Positions 17,592-25,964 of a stretch of 64,000 bases of DNA are shown here, in pieces (within the stretch, counting starts at the first letter, position 1; the number at the start of each line of letters is the position of its first letter). Location of the stretch: NCBI GenBank assembly GCA_011365025.1, contig RDOF01000001.1:62001-126000 (forward strand). Reading direction: 5' to 3'. The notes below the pieces were generated by a model, which made no database searches, had not been told where the DNA came from, and saw only the letters and a program-made list of their open reading frames with translations. The stretch is from Candidatus Thorarchaeota archaeon. GTDB lineage: Archaea > Asgardarchaeota > Thorarchaeia > Thorarchaeales > Thorarchaeaceae. Position numbers and translations under genes: made by a program.

Positions 17592-18626
17592 CTAGAAGAA
17601 GTCCGTCAGGGAACTCTGCTCTGTAGAACCACGTAACTCCTCAAGAGCTTTTTGAAGCCGCTGTAATGAGGATTCGACCCTACTCGAACTGAAGTCATGC
17701 TCTTCGCATAGTATTCGCATCAAGTCGTCAGTGTCGAAATCGTGCCACTTTGGCTCAGTTATTTCAGCCTTAGGAGGATTAAGGAAGATGTCACGAATCT
17801 CTACGTATGGGAAGTTGTATTGAACTCCCTGCGCTTCTTCAATTCCCTCGATGGTTTCGTGCTCCTTAATGAGCTTTAAAGCGGTTTTTGGGCCAACGCC
17901 CTTGACACCCTCGTTGTAGTCTGTCCCCACTAATATAGCAATATCAATTAGTTGCTCTCGGGTAATCCCCAAAAGCCGGAGATTCATGTCCAGATCTACT
18001 AATTCGGGATGGATGGTCTTGTAGGTTGAAGACCTAGACCCACGGCGCCTACCAGAAATGGTGAGGTTCCGTACTAATCGAGGGCAATTATAGAGGAATG
18101 AGTCATTATCCTGGCTTGCAGAAGCCCATGCAATATTCGCGCGCGTCATTTGAGCAGCCAATGCCTCACCTTCCGAGGGGGCTTGAATCACAGGGATGCC
18201 CATGGCTGTCAAAAGACTCTTGCTCTCTTCAATCATTGGAGCAGTTAGGCGCGAACTTGCCTGAGCGGCCTTTCGCGCGTCCTCAATCCGTCCCTCTTCC
18301 TTCGCTTGCTGCCATTCTGCATAGGCTGCGTCCCTTATTTCCCTCCTCTTCTCCACCTCTGGGGCTTTCAATTCGGGAGATTCACCATCGAAGACATAAA
18401 CAGGACGAACACCTGCTTCGAGCAAATTCAAGTTTCTGTAGAAGAGACCCGAAAGATGACTAGTAACTCGGCCTTGCCTATCCATGAGAGGAGTTCCGTC
18501 TGGTTGCCGAATGCTGGAGAGAAAGGCGTAGATTGTATTGAAGGCATCAAAAGCAATCACACGGTTCTTCAAATCAGTCAGGGAAATGACTTCTGCTTTC
18601 ATTATGTCCGCTAGCTTAGTGCCCAT
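17592..18626 (-). CDS. fen: Flap endonuclease 1
   Basis: Structure-specific 5' flap nuclease of lagging-strand maturation and repair, 344 residues. Metal-site aspartates appear in VIAFDAFNTIYAF and PVYVFDGESPELK (N region), EGEALAAQMTRA and WASASQDNDSFLYN (I region), and AILVGTDYNEGVKGVGPKTALKLI (helix-hairpin-helix). The last eight residues QSSLTDFF form a canonical PCNA-interacting (PIP) box. Head of the group with the RPA-like protein, aIF-2beta and DUF424. Confidence 0.97.
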   Translation of the reverse strand: MGTKLADIMKAEVISLTDLKNRVIAFDAFNTIYAFLSSIRQPDGTPLMDRQGRVTSHLSGLFYRNLNLLEAGVRPVYVFDGESPELKAPEVEKRREIRDAAYAEWQQAKEEGRIEDARKAAQASSRLTAPMIEESKSLLTAMGIPVIQAPSEGEALAAQMTRANIAWASASQDNDSFLYNCPRLVRNLTISGRRRGSRSSTYKTIHPELVDLDMNLRLLGITREQLIDIAILVGTDYNEGVKGVGPKTALKLIKEHETIEGIEEAQGVQYNFPYVEIRDIFLNPPKAEITEPKWHDFDTDDLMRILCEEHDFSSSRVESSLQRLQKALEELRGSTEQSSLTDFF

Positions 18627-18669
18627 TTGTGCTCGCCACCGTCTGACAAATTGAGTTTACCAAATAGAG

Positions 18670-18678
18670 CATATATGG
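18670..18678 (-). promoter_or_regulatory. TATA box for FEN-1
   Basis: Minus-strand CCATATATG lies about 45 bases upstream of the FEN-1 start in the divergent intergenic region. Good match to an archaeal TATA element. Confidence 0.55.
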
Positions 18679-18717
18679 ATTGGGAAGAACCTCTATGAAT
18701 CTTCGACGCTTCGGCAA

Positions 18718-18728
18718 GTTTATAAAAA
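18718..18728 (+). promoter_or_regulatory. TATA box for zinc-ribbon protein / aEF-1beta
   Basis: GTTTATAAAAA is a strong archaeal TATA match about 65 bases before the small zinc-ribbon gene, facing away from the FEN-1 promoter. Confidence 0.65.
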
Positions 18729-18790
18729 CCCCAAAGATGGCGACATGAAACCCACTGGGAATAATTCACTCTGGTGATAACTTGTCTAAT

Positions 18791-18958
18791 ATGAGAGCAA
18801 TTCGATGTACTTCGTGCCACCGGTCAGTATCTCCGCAGGAGAACAGCGTGAAATTCCAATGCCCATCTTGCGGCGAGTTCACAATTTGGCGCTGCGAAGT
18901 ATGCAGACGTTTCTCGGTCAAGTATACATGCCCCAATTGTGCCTTTGAGGGGCCATAA
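18791..18958 (+). CDS. Small zinc-ribbon protein of the HVO_2753 type
   Basis: A 55-residue protein with four CxxC pairs: CTSC, CPSC, CEVC and CPNC. The sequence starts MRAIRCTSCHRSVSPQENS and ends YTCPNCAFEGP. Small archaeal two-zinc-finger proteins of this kind (HVO_2753 type, annotated as DUF1610-like) are typically encoded just upstream of elongation factor 1-beta, exactly the arrangement here (23-base gap). Function is thought to involve RNA binding; this is known from the family only in outline. Both zinc sites look complete. Confidence 0.9.
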   Translation: MRAIRCTSCHRSVSPQENSVKFQCPSCGEFTIWRCEVCRRFSVKYTCPNCAFEGP

Positions 18959-18981
18959 GTCAGACAAGGAGTATATGGTCA

Positions 18982-19248
18982 ATGGCAAGAGTAGTAATTA
19001 CGTTGAAGATTATGCCTGAGGATGTTGATGTTGATTTGGAGGACCTTCTGGAAAAAGTCAGAGCTGTTGTGCCAGAAGGGACTGATGTGGGTGCAACCGA
19101 GATCACGCCCGTGGCTTTCGGTCTAAATGCCCTAAGAATGAACGTTTCCAGAGAGGAGTCGATGGGCGGAACTGATGACATAGAATCGGCCATCGGCAAG
19201 CTTGAGGGTGTATCGCAGGTCGAAGTCGAGCGCGTATCAAGAATGTAG
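18982..19248 (+). CDS. ef1b: Translation elongation factor aEF-1 beta
   Basis: An 88-residue guanine-nucleotide exchange factor for aEF-1alpha, a single alpha-beta domain. Typical features are VVITLKIMPEDVDVDLEDL at the N-terminus, ITPVAFGLNALRM in the middle and GVSQVEVERVSRM at the end. Length is as expected for archaea. Co-transcribed with the preceding small zinc-ribbon gene. Confidence 0.95.
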   Translation: MARVVITLKIMPEDVDVDLEDLLEKVRAVVPEGTDVGATEITPVAFGLNALRMNVSREESMGGTDDIESAIGKLEGVSQVEVERVSRM

Positions 19249-19393
19249 ATTCCGCGCCACACATGCGTGCGATTAGACTCTGGTTTTGGTTGCTTGCTCA
19301 GGTTTATATCGTTCCCAGAGTGGCATTCCTCAGAAACTCGAAAATTGGGTTCATATTAGATTATATCCCCAGAGAAACACTAATCAACGGATA

Positions 19394-19461
19394 TCTGATT
19401 GAGGGAACTGAGACAGGGGTGTAACTCGCCGAGAACCCCGTCCTGTTTCTGGAATATCAGA
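19394..19461 (+). ncRNA. Candidate structured RNA or structured leader
   Basis: The 241-base gap between aEF-1beta and the Cdc48-like gene contains nested pairing: TCTGAT (19394-19399) with ATCAGA (19456-19461), AGACAGG (19411-19417) with CCTGTTT (19442-19448), GGGGT (19416-19420) with ACCCC (19435-19439), and an apical CTC/GAG. This is more than chance would usually give, but no known RNA family was recognised. An ACA occurs at 19486-19488 downstream, so an H/ACA-type guide RNA is one possibility; a 5' leader element of the ATPase gene is another. Confidence 0.35.
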
Positions 19462-19489
19462 CCTGTAATCTGGAGGTTGCATTTAGACA

Positions 19490-21685
19490 TTGGTCGAAAT
19501 CGTGCTTAAAGTAACAGAAGCGGAACACCGAGATATTGGTAGGTTCATTGTACGGATAGATGCTATGTCCATGGAGAAGCTGGGAGTTAGGACAGGCGAC
19601 ATTATCCAGATTAAGGGAAAGAAGGTTACCGCAGCTATTGCATGGCCTGCCTATCAGGGGGACAAGGGAAGAGAGATAATCCGAATGGACGGCCGAATCC
19701 GAAGAAATGCAGGAGTTTCTCTCAGCGAAAAGGTCACGGTTGCGCGTGCCAATGAAGAACCTGCTCGCAACGTGACATTAGCACCTACATCTGTGCCAAT
19801 CCGCCCTGAGCCCAGATTTGAAGAGTTCGTCAAACGGAAGCTATTGAACTGCCCTGTTACACTGAATGACACGGTTTTCATCCCAATCCTTGGCAGAGCA
19901 ATACCATTCAAGGTCACTTCAATAAAACCGGCCGGAACTGTTGTTGTACAGCATTCTACGATGCTGACAATTGCAGAGAAACCAACAGGAGACATCATCA
20001 GCACCTCTCAGGTGACTTACGAAGAGATTGGAGGCCTTTCTGATGCAATCCAACGCATTAGGGAGATGGTCGAACTTCCAATGAAACATCCTGAGATTTT
20101 CAAGAGGCTAGGTATCGATCCTCCGCGGGGCCTTATCTTACATGGGCCACCTGGAACGGGAAAGACACTACTTGCCAAGGCTGTGGCAACGGAATCGGAA
20201 GCCAATTTCGTTCACATCAACGGACCTGAAATCATGTCCAAGTTTTACGGCGAGTCTGAACAGAAGCTGAGGAAGATATTCGAAGAAGCAGAAGAGAATG
20301 CCCCCAGTATTATTTTCATTGACGAGTTGGACGCCATTGCACCAAAGCGAGAGGACGTCCAAGGTGAAGTTGAACGAAGAGTTGTTGCTCAACTCTTGGC
20401 CACCATGGATGGTCTGAAGACCCGTGGCCAAGTCATTGTTATTGGTGCTACGAATAGGGTTAATGCGCTGGACCCTGCACTAAGGCGGCCAGGAAGATTT
20501 GACAGAGAACTTGAAATTGGTGTTCCAGATGAGATTGGCCGACTTCAGATACTGCAAATTCACTCACGAGGTATGCCGCTCACTTCTGAGGGTGAGAAGA
20601 CAGTCAACTTGCAGAACTTGGCTAAAACCACTCATGGATTCGTGGGTGCAGACCTGCATGCATTGTGTAGAGAAGCGGCCATGAAAGCTCTGAGAAGATA
20701 TCTTCCTCAATTTAATCTTGAGGATGAAGAGATTCCTGAAGAGGTACTTGAGGAGCTTGAAGTAAATAACGATGATTTCGTGGGAGCGCTTCGAGAAATC
20801 CAACCATCGGCGGTTAGAGAGGTCTTCATTGAGATTCCTAATGTCAAATGGGAAGATATCGGTGGATTGGAGGATGTTAAGCAGAAGCTAATCGAAGTTG
20901 TTGAATGGCCACTTAAGAGACCTGAATCATTCAAACGAGTAGGGATTACCCCACCAAAGGGTGTGCTAATCTGGGGGCCTCCAGGATGTGGAAAGACACT
21001 ACTTGCCAAGGCTGTGGCAACTGAGTCAGAAGCGAACTTCATTAGTGTGAAAGGTCCCGAATTGCTTTCGAAGTGGGTTGGTGAGAGCGAGAAAGCCATT
21101 AGAGAGGTATTTAGAAAGGCAAGAACAGCTGCCCCAGCGATAATCTTCTTTGATGAAATTGATGCTCTCGCTCCAGTTCGAGGCAGACTTTCTGGAGACA
21201 GCGGTGTATCTGAGCGTGTCATGAGTCAGCTATTGACCGAGATGGATGGTCTTGAATCAATGAAAGATATTGTAGTTCTTGCGGCTACAAATCGCCCTAG
21301 ATTAATTGACAGAGCCCTGCTCAGAAAAGGGCGCTTCGACCGTCACGTTAGAGTACGCCCTCCAAATGCCGAAGGAAGACGGGAAATATTCGAGATTTAC
21401 ACCAGAGAGATGCCACTTGATGCAGATGTTTCAATTGACAAGCTAGTTCAGCTTACAGAGAGCTATACAGGAGGCGATGTTGAAACGGTCTGCAAGGAAG
21501 CTGGTATGCATGCCCTAAGAGAGGATTTGGAAATTGATATTGTGTCGTGGAGGCACTTCGAGGCAGCCTTGAAAGAAACACTCCCATCCGTAACACCCGC
21601 GGACTTGGCAGCTTACGACAAGATTGAGGAGGAGTTCCAAAGGGCGGCGGCACATCCCATTGAGGCGCCTCCTGGATATATCTAA
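19490..21685 (+). CDS. cdc48: Cdc48/VAT-type AAA+ ATPase
   Basis: A 731-residue double-AAA unfoldase of the Cdc48/p97/VAT family that extracts and unfolds substrate proteins, usually for the proteasome. The N-terminal double-psi barrel begins [15 protein letters not shown]1 has Walker A GPPGTGKT (about 219) and Walker [14 protein letters not shown]2 has GPPGCGKT (about 495) and [12 protein letters not shown], with GRFDRE and GRFDRH arginine-containing sensor regions. The start is TTG at 19490, with GGAGGT 12 bases upstream. It is followed closely by a winged-helix gene and ribL. Confidence 0.96.
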   Translation: MVEIVLKVTEAEHRDIGRFIVRIDAMSMEKLGVRTGDIIQIKGKKVTAAIAWPAYQGDKGREIIRMDGRIRRNAGVSLSEKVTVARANEEPARNVTLAPTSVPIRPEPRFEEFVKRKLLNCPVTLNDTVFIPILGRAIPFKVTSIKPAGTVVVQHSTMLTIAEKPTGDIISTSQVTYEEIGGLSDAIQRIREMVELPMKHPEIFKRLGIDPPRGLILHGPPGTGKTLLAKAVATESEANFVHINGPEIMSKFYGESEQKLRKIFEEAEENAPSIIFIDELDAIAPKREDVQGEVERRVVAQLLATMDGLKTRGQVIVIGATNRVNALDPALRRPGRFDRELEIGVPDEIGRLQILQIHSRGMPLTSEGEKTVNLQNLAKTTHGFVGADLHALCREAAMKALRRYLPQFNLEDEEIPEEVLEELEVNNDDFVGALREIQPSAVREVFIEIPNVKWEDIGGLEDVKQKLIEVVEWPLKRPESFKRVGITPPKGVLIWGPPGCGKTLLAKAVATESEANFISVKGPELLSKWVGESEKAIREVFRKARTAAPAIIFFDEIDALAPVRGRLSGDSGVSERVMSQLLTEMDGLESMKDIVVLAATNRPRLIDRALLRKGRFDRHVRVRPPNAEGRREIFEIYTREMPLDADVSIDKLVQLTESYTGGDVETVCKEAGMHALREDLEIDIVSWRHFEAALKETLPSVTPADLAAYDKIEEEFQRAAAHPIEAPPGYI

Positions 21686-21697
21686 GGAAGTGATTGT

Positions 21698-21958
21698 ATG
21701 GCAACTTGGAGCGTTATGCCGCTTAGAAACCTCATTGTTGATATCCTGAAGAAACGTCGAGGCGTAATCCTTGATGATGAACTGATGAGAGCTCTGAAAA
21801 AGGAACTCGGAGATGAGCCAAGCGACGCGGAGCTCAACTCTGCTTTGATGCAGCTCGAGATTAATGGGCTTGTTCATGTGAGTCAGATTACAAAGACCAA
21901 AAGACGAATTGAAGTCATTACAGATGCTCACGAATTCCTCGCCGTGGATGAGGATTAG
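21698..21958 (+). CDS. Small winged-helix protein
   Basis: An 86-residue protein of about four helices and a beta wing: LRNLIVDILKKRRGVILDDE, a helical ELNSALMQLEINGLVHV core and a strand pair TKTKRRIEVITD. The fold looks like a winged-helix domain, but the family is not recognised. It begins 12 bases after the Cdc48-like gene and is followed 26 bases later by ribL, so it is probably co-expressed. Whether it binds DNA, RNA or the ATPase cannot be told. Confidence 0.75.
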   Translation: MATWSVMPLRNLIVDILKKRRGVILDDELMRALKKELGDEPSDAELNSALMQLEINGLVHVSQITKTKRRIEVITDAHEFLAVDED

Positions 21959-21984
21959 AAGCGACTTCAAGAGGTGCAAATGTT

Positions 21985-22446
21985 ATGGCCGGCAGACGAG
22001 TACTAGCGGCTGGCAAGTTCGACATTCTTCATCTGGGCCATTTGGCCTATTTAGAACAGGCCAGAATGCTTGCCGGTGATGATGGAGAACTCATTGTTGT
22101 GATAGCACAGGACAAGACAATAGAACTCGAGCGAGGGGCCCCTCCCGTCTTTCCTGCGGAGCAAAGACGTCGACTGGTAGAAAGCCTGGGAATTGTTGAC
22201 AGGGCAATTGTTGGCTACGATACTTCAGACCATACCCGAATCGTTGCAGATACAAATCCGGATGTTGTTGCCCTAGGTTACGACCAGTATACGGATATTG
22301 AGGCCTTGGAAACCGTATTCCGGCAAAAGGGAATGAAAACGAAAGTGATTCGGCTTGAGAAGAAAGAAGCTGATGGTCTATGCTCGTCAACACTCATTCG
22401 AAAGAGGATAATTGATTACTATAGGGAAGATGGCCAACCGAGATAG
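21985..22446 (+). CDS. ribL: FAD synthase (archaeal RibL-type)
   Basis: A 153-residue nucleotidyltransferase that makes FAD from FMN and a nucleoside triphosphate. The cytidylyltransferase-fold motifs are AAGKFDILHLGHLAYLEQA (the H-x-G-H phosphate site) and the C-terminal CSSTLIRKRI. Length and the KFDILHLGH opening match archaeal RibL rather than the bifunctional bacterial RibF. Last gene of the Cdc48 run; it faces the convergent GT87-like gene. Confidence 0.85.
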   Translation: MAGRRVLAAGKFDILHLGHLAYLEQARMLAGDDGELIVVIAQDKTIELERGAPPVFPAEQRRRLVESLGIVDRAIVGYDTSDHTRIVADTNPDVVALGYDQYTDIEALETVFRQKGMKTKVIRLEKKEADGLCSSTLIRKRIIDYYREDGQPR

Positions 22447-22450
22447 GTCG

Positions 22451-23800
22451 CTAGAGGACTAGCTCTCCACGGTCTTTAGCTGCTTGTATCATCAATGCTT
22501 TCCGTTCTCGACGATCGAAGGTCTTCTTCCAAATGAAATATGCAACTCCAGCAAGGAATACAAGTAGGAACATACCAAGAAGGGTCCACCACTCATACGG
22601 GAAGTGGGACATGAAGTCCGGCAGCGGCCCATTTATGAAATAAGGCCAATTGCAGATTGCACCGAATGCGTAGAGCAGGCCAACCACGGTGATTAGTTTG
22701 AGATAGCCAACAATGTGCTCATCCTCTTCAAAGAGTAGTACGACCAAGGCAAGCCACATCAGATACCATGGCATGACCCATCTAAATAGGAACAGGATTC
22801 CTGGTAACAAGTAGATGTAGAATGGCTTGAGTAATTTGATTTTGTCCCACCACCCTGCATCAAGGAAGTCCTGCTTGCTTGGCAAATACGGCCGTATCGT
22901 GAATAGGATATAGGCAGAGAAGATTATGAAGGGAATTAGTGCTGGAGGCCACAGATAGTAGTTGTCAGGATTTCCCCCCGCAAAGTCCTGAGTCGCGAGG
23001 AAGAGACCTGGATAGAAGGGATTGACGATGAAGGAGCTATAGGATGACGTGTTTAGAAAATGTGACACCAGTGAATCAAAGTTAGCCCCCAGAAAGGTGA
23101 ATGGAATTATCGTCAGAAGAGTTGATACAAAGAACCAAACAAGTGACACCGGTGATGAAAGAAACAGGATAGGCAACGCAACAACGGAATAGATCTTCGT
23201 TTGTACAGAGAGCCCAAGGGTGAACATGGCCTTCCCGTACTGCCCCTCCTCACGCAATACCAAGGCCATTAACAGGAGGCAGTCAACAATTGGCTCTAAC
23301 TTGCCGCCTCCAGCGGAGAGGATTAGGCCGTAGATGTAGTAACCACCAAAGAACAACCTGGCCCAATTCTTTGTATAAATGCGTTCTTTGAGTAATATGG
23401 CAATTAGCACGAGGTTAAGGTTGAAGACCAATGTGAGTAGGAAGTTGAGCCATAAAGGCTGTAACCCACCCTGGCCGGGGTAAAGAAATGTTGCTATCGC
23501 GAAGAAAATCAGGCCGAAGACAGGATACTCATAGGTGATGTTGCCCAAATAATCAGGGAGGGTATGAAGACCATCATTATAGCCCCATCCAGGAGGCAAT
23601 GCTGCAGCAAGTTCATGGTCATTGTAGTTGTAGACCGAGAAGCCATAGATCCAGAACGCTTCACCGTACATCTCATTGCGATTCCGGTCTCTTTGAATGA
23701 CAATAGTGTGCGCGATAGGGATTGCAATCATGGAGATTATGAGACTCAGTACGAGATACTTCCGATACTGGTAAATGGTGAGAGATATCGCACTGAGCAC
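22451..23800 (-). CDS. Polytopic membrane protein, GT87/DUF2029-like glycosyltransferase
   Basis: A 449-residue protein with about ten membrane helices and a first extracytoplasmic loop containing GWGYNDGLHTLPDYLGNITY and EYPVFGLIFF. An acidic residue in the first loop followed by a YPP/YP-type motif is the pattern of lipid-linked-sugar (GT-C) mannosyltransferases, including GT87/DUF2029 proteins. Donor and acceptor are unknown. The C-terminus is a short basic cytosolic tail. A TTAATTATAC element upstream (about 23847-23857, minus strand) may be its promoter. Confidence 0.65.
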   Translation of the reverse strand: MLSAISLTIYQYRKYLVLSLIISMIAIPIAHTIVIQRDRNRNEMYGEAFWIYGFSVYNYNDHELAAALPPGWGYNDGLHTLPDYLGNITYEYPVFGLIFFAIATFLYPGQGGLQPLWLNFLLTLVFNLNLVLIAILLKERIYTKNWARLFFGGYYIYGLILSAGGGKLEPIVDCLLLMALVLREEGQYGKAMFTLGLSVQTKIYSVVALPILFLSSPVSLVWFFVSTLLTIIPFTFLGANFDSLVSHFLNTSSYSSFIVNPFYPGLFLATQDFAGGNPDNYYLWPPALIPFIIFSAYILFTIRPYLPSKQDFLDAGWWDKIKLLKPFYIYLLPGILFLFRWVMPWYLMWLALVVLLFEEDEHIVGYLKLITVVGLLYAFGAICNWPYFINGPLPDFMSHFPYEWWTLLGMFLLVFLAGVAYFIWKKTFDRRERKALMIQAAKDRGELVL

Positions 23801-23902
23801 TGGTCAACACCAACGGATTAGGCTTGGACTGAGAGGCGCATTTGGAGTATAATTAACCTTTTGTCACGAAACCACATCCAGTATATAACCACTCGTAATA
23901 AA

Positions 23903-25855
23903 TCAGGACAAGTAGGTAGGACAGGGCCATGTATCGCACTCAAGGCAATTCACACATTTGGTTTGACTAACAGAGATTTTGCCCCGGTTTAGATGGAGGG
24001 CATTTTGAGGACACTGAGGGACACAGGAACCACAAGCCTGACAGAACATGGCACGTTTGATAGCACGTTCAACTTGTCCGGCAAGAACTTCTACTTCCTT
24101 TTCATCATCACCCCTTACAACTAAGGAACCTGACGAAAAAGTGAGGATACTACTTGAAGCTGATGTGACTCGTAGGGCACCCATTTCTTCAGAATACTTT
24201 GTCTTTCCAAATATGGGCATGAGCTCGGCGAGCCTTTCAAGGTCTAATCCACTTGAGAATTGGCCCTCAATAGAATAGCCTGATGATGTACAAGGCGATA
24301 CTCCTTTTGTAATCGTCAGTTTCAACTCGTCGGAAGGTCCAGGGCGATCGGGTGCAATATCTAGGCCAAGTTTTCGCGCAAACTTCATTTGGCCTTCTGG
24401 TATTCTCTTCCACCTCCAGAACCCAAAGTCGACCCATTCCCTTGGAAAACCAAGACGGTCAGCCCAAGAATACATTGAATTGGCCCACTTCCGATACAAT
24501 TCAGGATGAGTGGATTTCAAACTCTCAAACTCGGCAAGAGGAGAAGAGGGACATAGAAAACAGCCCATCCGATGGTAGCCTCTATTGTATAATGGGTTGA
24601 ATGAGGCTTTCTCTCGAAAAATGTAAAGCCATACTTCCAGTGCATTCCAGTTTCTAATCGGATTGGCTGAGGTTTGACCCGGAACCCATGGATTGGAGGT
24701 CACCCGCGGTTCTATGGACCGCTGAAAGGACTCAAGACGTCGCTGGCCCATGAAGCTTAGAGAAGACCCGCCCATCTGCTCACTTATCGAAGTTGCCGCA
24801 GGGCCAAGTTTGAGTATCTTGCAGCACCAGCGGAAGTCACGTGCAGGGGGGCCAAAGCTTGCAATTGACTCCCAATATTGGTCCCCGCTCTCTTGACCCA
24901 AGATGCGAACATCTCTTTCCTCCGCAAAGGACTGTATGTATTCAATGGTTTCAGGGAGCTCTAGTCCTGTGTCCATGAAGAATAAAGGGGGACTGGAATC
25001 AAGAGCTTTCTCTACAAGAAGATATGCAGCAAGGGAGTCTTTTCCACCGCTGAATCCAACAACCACCGGCGACTCCTCTTCTTTGGCAATTCGCCTGATG
25101 AAAGAGATTGCTTCTTGCTCTATCATGTGGAGGTCATTCTCATTCGCTGAAACAGCTTTGTCCCAAGAGGAGGGTGTTTGGTTGATTAGCGATTTAGAAG
25201 GCGCTGCCGCCTCTCGAATCTTGATAGCGAACCCCTTTGTCGCCTCAGCCATCTCTGTTCCGCTCATTCGGGCGATTCCCACGGCAACGACATTCCCAGC
25301 CGAATCGGTAACCCAGACTTCATCGTTTTTCTTTATCCCCGAATCGCAGCCTGCGATCCCTGGGAGCAGCAGGTTCGCTCCATCCAGGAGATACTGGAGG
25401 ACACCATCCTTCATGGAGACCCAGTTCCGCTTTGACAATTGGCCAATTCTCTTTGCTCCTTCCAATGTCAGAATGAAGACGTATTTGTGAGTGGGAATTT
25501 CGAATCTCAGTCGACCGACGATTTGGCCACCGACAATGACCTCGAACATAGTATCCAAGGAGGGGACTTTGTTCAGAACTACTGTGGCGTCTGCAGGGAG
25601 AAGAGCCAGTCCAATGTTTTCTCCAAACTGCGTGTCAACAGCAGTTCTCGCATGTGCAAGATGCCCATCCATCGCAGGGAAAGGGTCACCAGGAGGAGAG
25701 ATTGCCACTTCGCGAGACGGATTTCCGCACACGTTGCACTCGGTAGAAGCAATCCGAGGTATATTGCATGTGTCGCACCAGTAGAACCTAATCTTCGTAA
25801 GGTATGGAGCGTGTCCTCTCCTGAATTTTCTGCGGGGTTTCTTCTGTGTTGCCAG
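23903..25855 (-). CDS. Zinc-ribbon/PUA/PAPS-reductase-like protein with ferredoxin tail
   Basis: Domains in order: zinc ribbon WCDTC...CNVC, PUA-like domain with FVILTLEGAKRIGQLS, PAPS-reductase/ATP-pyrophosphatase domain with VVGFSGGKDSLAAYLL, and a 2[4Fe-4S] ferredoxin-like tail with CQACGSCVPQCP and CVNCLECDTWPCP. PAPS-reductase-like archaeal proteins of this build are proposed to act in sulfur transfer or tRNA thiolation; the reaction here is unknown. The first GTG (25732) falls inside the second zinc CxxC pair, yet the frame stays open and conserved-looking 41 codons further without ATG, GTG or TTG. A CTG at 25855, with GGGAG about 10 bases upstream, is my proposed start; a sequencing frameshift is the alternative. 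Confidence 0.82.
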   Translation of the reverse strand: MATQKKPRRKFRRGHAPYLTKIRFYWCDTCNIPRIASTECNVCGNPSREVAISPPGDPFPAMDGHLAHARTAVDTQFGENIGLALLPADATVVLNKVPSLDTMFEVIVGGQIVGRLRFEIPTHKYVFILTLEGAKRIGQLSKRNWVSMKDGVLQYLLDGANLLLPGIAGCDSGIKKNDEVWVTDSAGNVVAVGIARMSGTEMAEATKGFAIKIREAAAPSKSLINQTPSSWDKAVSANENDLHMIEQEAISFIRRIAKEEESPVVVGFSGGKDSLAAYLLVEKALDSSPPLFFMDTGLELPETIEYIQSFAEERDVRILGQESGDQYWESIASFGPPARDFRWCCKILKLGPAATSISEQMGGSSLSFMGQRRLESFQRSIEPRVTSNPWVPGQTSANPIRNWNALEVWLYIFREKASFNPLYNRGYHRMGCFLCPSSPLAEFESLKSTHPELYRKWANSMYSWADRLGFPREWVDFGFWRWKRIPEGQMKFARKLGLDIAPDRPGPSDELKLTITKGVSPCTSSGYSIEGQFSSGLDLERLAELMPIFGKTKYSEEMGALRVTSASSSILTFSSGSLVVRGDDEKEVEVLAGQVERAIKRAMFCQACGSCVPQCPQNALHLNRGKISVSQTKCVNCLECDTWPCPTYLS

Positions 25856-25964
25856 TTCGGTACATCTCCCATTATAGCAGGAGCGCTTGTTTTGGCATCA
25901 TCTGTGGCAGGGCCAATAAAGGCGTCGATGTGGCTACAACGATGTAGCCAATCATGTCAAGTTG

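Noticed and set aside
25579..25872. Minus-strand 97-codon frame with ATG at the start of the PAPS-reductase-like gene
   Set aside because: It is out of frame with the conserved zinc ribbon and PUA domain and encodes nothing recognisable; kept only as a hint of a possible frameshift.
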